From CANLBN01 sp965230205 (lineage in GTDB: Bacteria; Pseudomonadota; Gammaproteobacteria; Pseudomonadales; Cellvibrionaceae), in the NCBI GenBank assembly GCA_965230205.1, contig OZ245996.1:868001-932000 (forward strand): DNA of 64,000 nt, in the 5' to 3' direction. The notes beneath the pieces are model-generated. The model had not been told where the DNA came from, searched no databases, and saw only the letters and a program-made list of their open reading frames with translations. Shown here piece after piece: positions 61,854 through 64,000 of the stretch; the stretch's first letter is position 1, and every line of letters starts with the position of its first letter. Both the position numbers and the translations under genes were made by a program.

Positions 61854-62384
61854 TTACAAAGCAGACAAACACACTGCCGTCGAAATAATTTTTTGATTCC
61901 AAATAAAATCAACAGGAACAAGTGCCAACTCTTTAGAAAAAGATTGCCATAATTCACTGTAAGCCTTCCCAAAAACAGGATGCTTCTGATCAGGAAATAA
62001 ATCCATTAAAGGACGAAGCACATACGCGCATTCAGCAATGTCCCCATGAGGAATAGCAGAACCCTCATACTCACCAATCCATTCGCCGCACAACAACAAG
62101 TCTATATCTAAACTGACAACATCGATATTTCTTTGCCTACCCTGTTGATCTTCTATACTTCTTAACACAGGCTTAATGTCATTGACAGCTAATTCAGTTT
62201 GAAAAGCGACCACTAAATTATAGTAAAACAAGCTTTCCTCTAAGCCAGGGCCATTAGCCATACTTTTATACACAGGGGAAATACAGAGCTCACCAAATTT
62301 ATCAGACAAATTATCCAATGCTGCACAGATATTTTTTTCACGCTGGATATTACTACCGATACTGACAACAATCTGAACCATCAA
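61854..62384 (-). CDS. folK: divergent HPPK-like pterin pyrophosphokinase (folK paralogue 2)
   Basis: HPPK-fold protein of 176 residues, starting VSIGSNIQREKNI and retaining the metal pair in SLDIDLLL. The canonical RWGxRT segment is replaced by RQRNIDVVS, and the loop after the conserved His (IPHGDIAECAYVLRPL) lacks the usual Arg. Several ATP/pterin-binding arginines are therefore missing. Pseudomonas carries a similar second folK beside folB. It follows folB by 17 bp on the minus strand. Activity is doubtful or altered. Confidence 0.85.
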   Translation of the reverse strand: MMVQIVVSIGSNIQREKNICAALDNLSDKFGELCISPVYKSMANGPGLEESLFYYNLVVAFQTELAVNDIKPVLRSIEDQQGRQRNIDVVSLDIDLLLCGEWIGEYEGSAIPHGDIAECAYVLRPLMDLFPDQKHPVFGKAYSELWQSFSKELALVPVDFIWNQKIISTAVCLSAL

Positions 62385-62401
62385 GCCATCTCAAAACAGG
62401 T

Positions 62402-62752
62402 CTATTTAGAGCGTTCTATTTCAACACCAACACTTGCAGCGGTTGGTATGACATCTGTTTTGCTAACAGAGACTTTCACCCAAGAGACATCAAAGTTGCT
62501 CAGTATCAAATCCGCGATACGCTCAACAAAAGTTTCCAATAATTTAAATTGCCCTTCATCAGCCAGTGCAGAAACGCGATCACAGACTTCGGCATAGTTA
62601 ACAACATATTGAAAATCATCCGTCTCAGCCGCTTTCGTTATATCAACCTGCATTTCCAAATCAATAAATAGACGCTGCTTAACCTGCCTTTCCCAAGGAA
62701 ATAACCCGATAATTGTTTCCAGCTTTAATTGGCGGACAATGACTTTATCCAT
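62402..62752 (-). CDS. folB: dihydroneopterin aldolase / epimerase
   Basis: FolB-type T-fold enzyme of 116 residues: start DKVIVRQLKLETIIGLFPWERQVKQRLFIDLEM, active-site Glu in LLETFVERIADLIL, and KTDVIPTAASVGVEIER at the end. It cleaves dihydroneopterin (or epimerises it, in FolX-like members) in folate synthesis. ATG 62752 has GGAG 6 bases before it; upstream in-frame codons lie inside tsaD. It overlaps the tsaD stop by 8 bp, so it is translationally coupled. Confidence 0.94.
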   Translation of the reverse strand: MDKVIVRQLKLETIIGLFPWERQVKQRLFIDLEMQVDITKAAETDDFQYVVNYAEVCDRVSALADEGQFKLLETFVERIADLILSNFDVSWVKVSVSKTDVIPTAASVGVEIERSK

Positions 62753-63821
62753 TATTTTCTCCAAACTTATTATCATTATAAGAAAGTGAGGAAAGTTCAT
62801 CTAAGGGCCAACGCGCCTTCACTTTTACACCCAGTTCTTCAACTTGTTTTGCCAACAAACGTTGACATCCTGCATAAGCAATCATGGCACCGTTATCAGT
62901 GCAAAACTCATGACGTGCATAAAATACCGCCGAATTAATTTTCTTCAGGGCCGCTTCAAGGCGCTCCCTCAATCGTTGATTCGCAGAAACACCGCCAGCA
63001 ATAACCAGGCTTGATAAGCCTTCTTGCTCCAAAGCACGACGGCATTTAATCACTAAAGTATCAACAACAGCTTCCTGGAAAGCATGAGCAATATCAGCAC
63101 ACGTTTGCTCATCAGGCAAACCTGATTGCTCAGCATTTTTTTGAGCCTGATCCGCGACGGTATTCAGCGTAAAGGTTTTCAAGCCACTAAAGCTAAAATC
63201 TAGACCAGGCCGATCAACCATGGGACGAGGAAAGGTAAAACGTCCCGGAACACCTTTCAAAGCATAGCGAGCAATCTGCGGTCCACCGGGGTAATCAAGG
63301 TCCAGCATTTTAGCTGCCTTATCAAAAGCTTCCCCTGCTGCATCATCAAGAGACTCACCCAACAACGAATATTGACCAATAGCATCAACACGCACCAACT
63401 GCGTATGACCTCCAGATACCAGTAAAGCAACAAATGGAAATTGTGGCGGACTCTCTTCTAACATCGGCGCCAACAAATGCCCTTCCATATGGTGAACCCC
63501 GATAGCAGGAACGCCTAAACTAAATGCTAATGCCCGGCCAGCACAGGCACCTACCATTAAAGCACCCACCAGGCCAGGACCATTGGTAAAGGCAACACCA
63601 TCAATATCTGACTTATGTAATTGGCACTCATGCAGTAAAGCATCAATCAATGGCAATAGCTTACGCACATGATCACGAGATGCTAGCTCCGGCACTACGC
63701 CACCATATTCACCATGCAAGTCAATCTGACTATAGAGCTCATGCCCTAATAACCCGTGTTCGCTATCATAAAGTGCAACCCCGGTTTCATCACAGGAGGT
63801 TTCTATACCCAATATGCGCAT
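62745..63821 (-). CDS. tsaD: tRNA N6-adenosine threonylcarbamoyltransferase
   Basis: ASKHA-fold enzyme of 358 residues that transfers threonylcarbamoyl to A37 of ANN-decoding tRNAs. The start MRILGIETSCDETGVA and the metal-binding HHMEGHL (HxxxH) with LVSGGHTQLV and DNGAMIAYAG are conserved. ATG 63821 is preferred to the in-frame TTG at 63836 because GAG lies 6 bases before it and the family begins exactly there. TcdA, encoded at 17.9 kb, acts on its product. plsY, which lies between folB and tsaD in Pseudomonas, is absent. Confidence 0.96.
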   Translation of the reverse strand: MRILGIETSCDETGVALYDSEHGLLGHELYSQIDLHGEYGGVVPELASRDHVRKLLPLIDALLHECQLHKSDIDGVAFTNGPGLVGALMVGACAGRALAFSLGVPAIGVHHMEGHLLAPMLEESPPQFPFVALLVSGGHTQLVRVDAIGQYSLLGESLDDAAGEAFDKAAKMLDLDYPGGPQIARYALKGVPGRFTFPRPMVDRPGLDFSFSGLKTFTLNTVADQAQKNAEQSGLPDEQTCADIAHAFQEAVVDTLVIKCRRALEQEGLSSLVIAGGVSANQRLRERLEAALKKINSAVFYARHEFCTDNGAMIAYAGCQRLLAKQVEELGVKVKARWPLDELSSLSYNDNKFGENNG

Positions 63822-63947
63822 CGCTATCTCAGCCAAATAATCGTGTGTAAAATGGGCGCATCATACCAGAAGCGCTACCAAAGACTTAAAAAGTCCTACC
63901 TCCAACAGTGTAATTCGAATAAAAGCACGAAGCACTGTTTAAATTGC

Positions 63948-63976
63948 TTGTAGTGATTGATTGTAGTGTGTAAAAT
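63948..63976 (+). promoter_or_regulatory. sigma-70 promoter of the expected rpsU operon
   Basis: TTGTAG (63948-63953), 17-bp spacer, TAAAAT (63971-63976), followed by the GC-rich CTGCGCCCC. It is divergent from tsaD. In most gammaproteobacteria this position drives rpsU-dnaG-rpoD; the gene itself lies beyond the window, so the target is inferred. Confidence 0.6.
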
Positions 63977-64000
63977 CTGCGCCCCTTGAAGAAGCCTCTT

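Noticed and set aside
1..64000. tRNA, rRNA, integrase, transposase and restriction genes
   Set aside because: Looked for and not seen; the repeats carry no transposase, so any mobility would depend on enzymes elsewhere.

Overview
The window is about 64 kb of chromosome from a Gram-negative gammaproteobacterium, most likely a marine relative of Pseudomonas (Cellvibrionales-like). The reasons are AT-leaning base composition, outer-membrane genes (lptD, surA, a porin), and two gene orders familiar from Pseudomonas: dksA-gluQ-cbrX-cbrA-cbrB-[crcZ]-pcnB-folK-panB, and lptD-surA-pdxA-rsmA-apaG-apaH divergent from amgK-murU. No tRNA, rRNA, prophage, transposase or CRISPR array was seen. Genus-level placement is inference.

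Layout. 1-4.6 kb: the 3' part of gcvP, an EamA transporter and an ArsR repressor that share a promoter/operator motif, and a TrmB-like methyltransferase. 4.6-9.6 kb: an aapJQMP amino-acid ABC operon behind a strong sigma-54 promoter. 9.6-15.5 kb: a TSUP permease, a MORN-repeat/C13 peptidase, a SprT-like protein, a DUF962 protein, an alkyltransferase-like protein and msrPQ. 16-25 kb: malic enzyme, tcdA, yeaD, a DUF457 hydrolase, another EamA transporter, a GFA protein, an AraC regulator and sfsA, separated by several different inverted-repeat elements. 25-38.7 kb: the dksA/cbrAB/pcnB/panB region, ending with rlmJ. 38.8-50 kb: DUF5062, Imm8, a secreted protein, DNA polymerase II, DUF2333, a LapD-like receptor, a membrane-tethered response regulator and the murU/amgK recycling pair. 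50-57 kb: the lptD-apaH cluster. 57-64 kb: galE, an EamA transporter, cca, folM, a second folK, folB, tsaD and the promoter region expected to drive rpsU.

The main discovery candidate lies between cbrB and pcnB at about 33.87-34.23 kb. It consists of four GTTAC/GTAAC boxes, a -24/-12 promoter, an A-rich tract with many AAnAAnAA (Hfq/Crc catabolite-activity) motifs, and an intrinsic terminator. This is the architecture and location of the Pseudomonas sRNA CrcZ. It implies a complete CbrA/CbrB-to-CrcZ carbon-catabolite circuit in an organism where a porin gene and a His-rich protein gene have been inserted between cbrB and the sRNA. A 56-codon cbrX-like gene overlapping cbrA supports the same reading.

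A second theme is intergenic repeats. At least four families of 100-270 bp inverted-repeat (MITE-like) elements plus isolated ends occupy gene junctions. One of them supplies the last codons and stop of yeaD.
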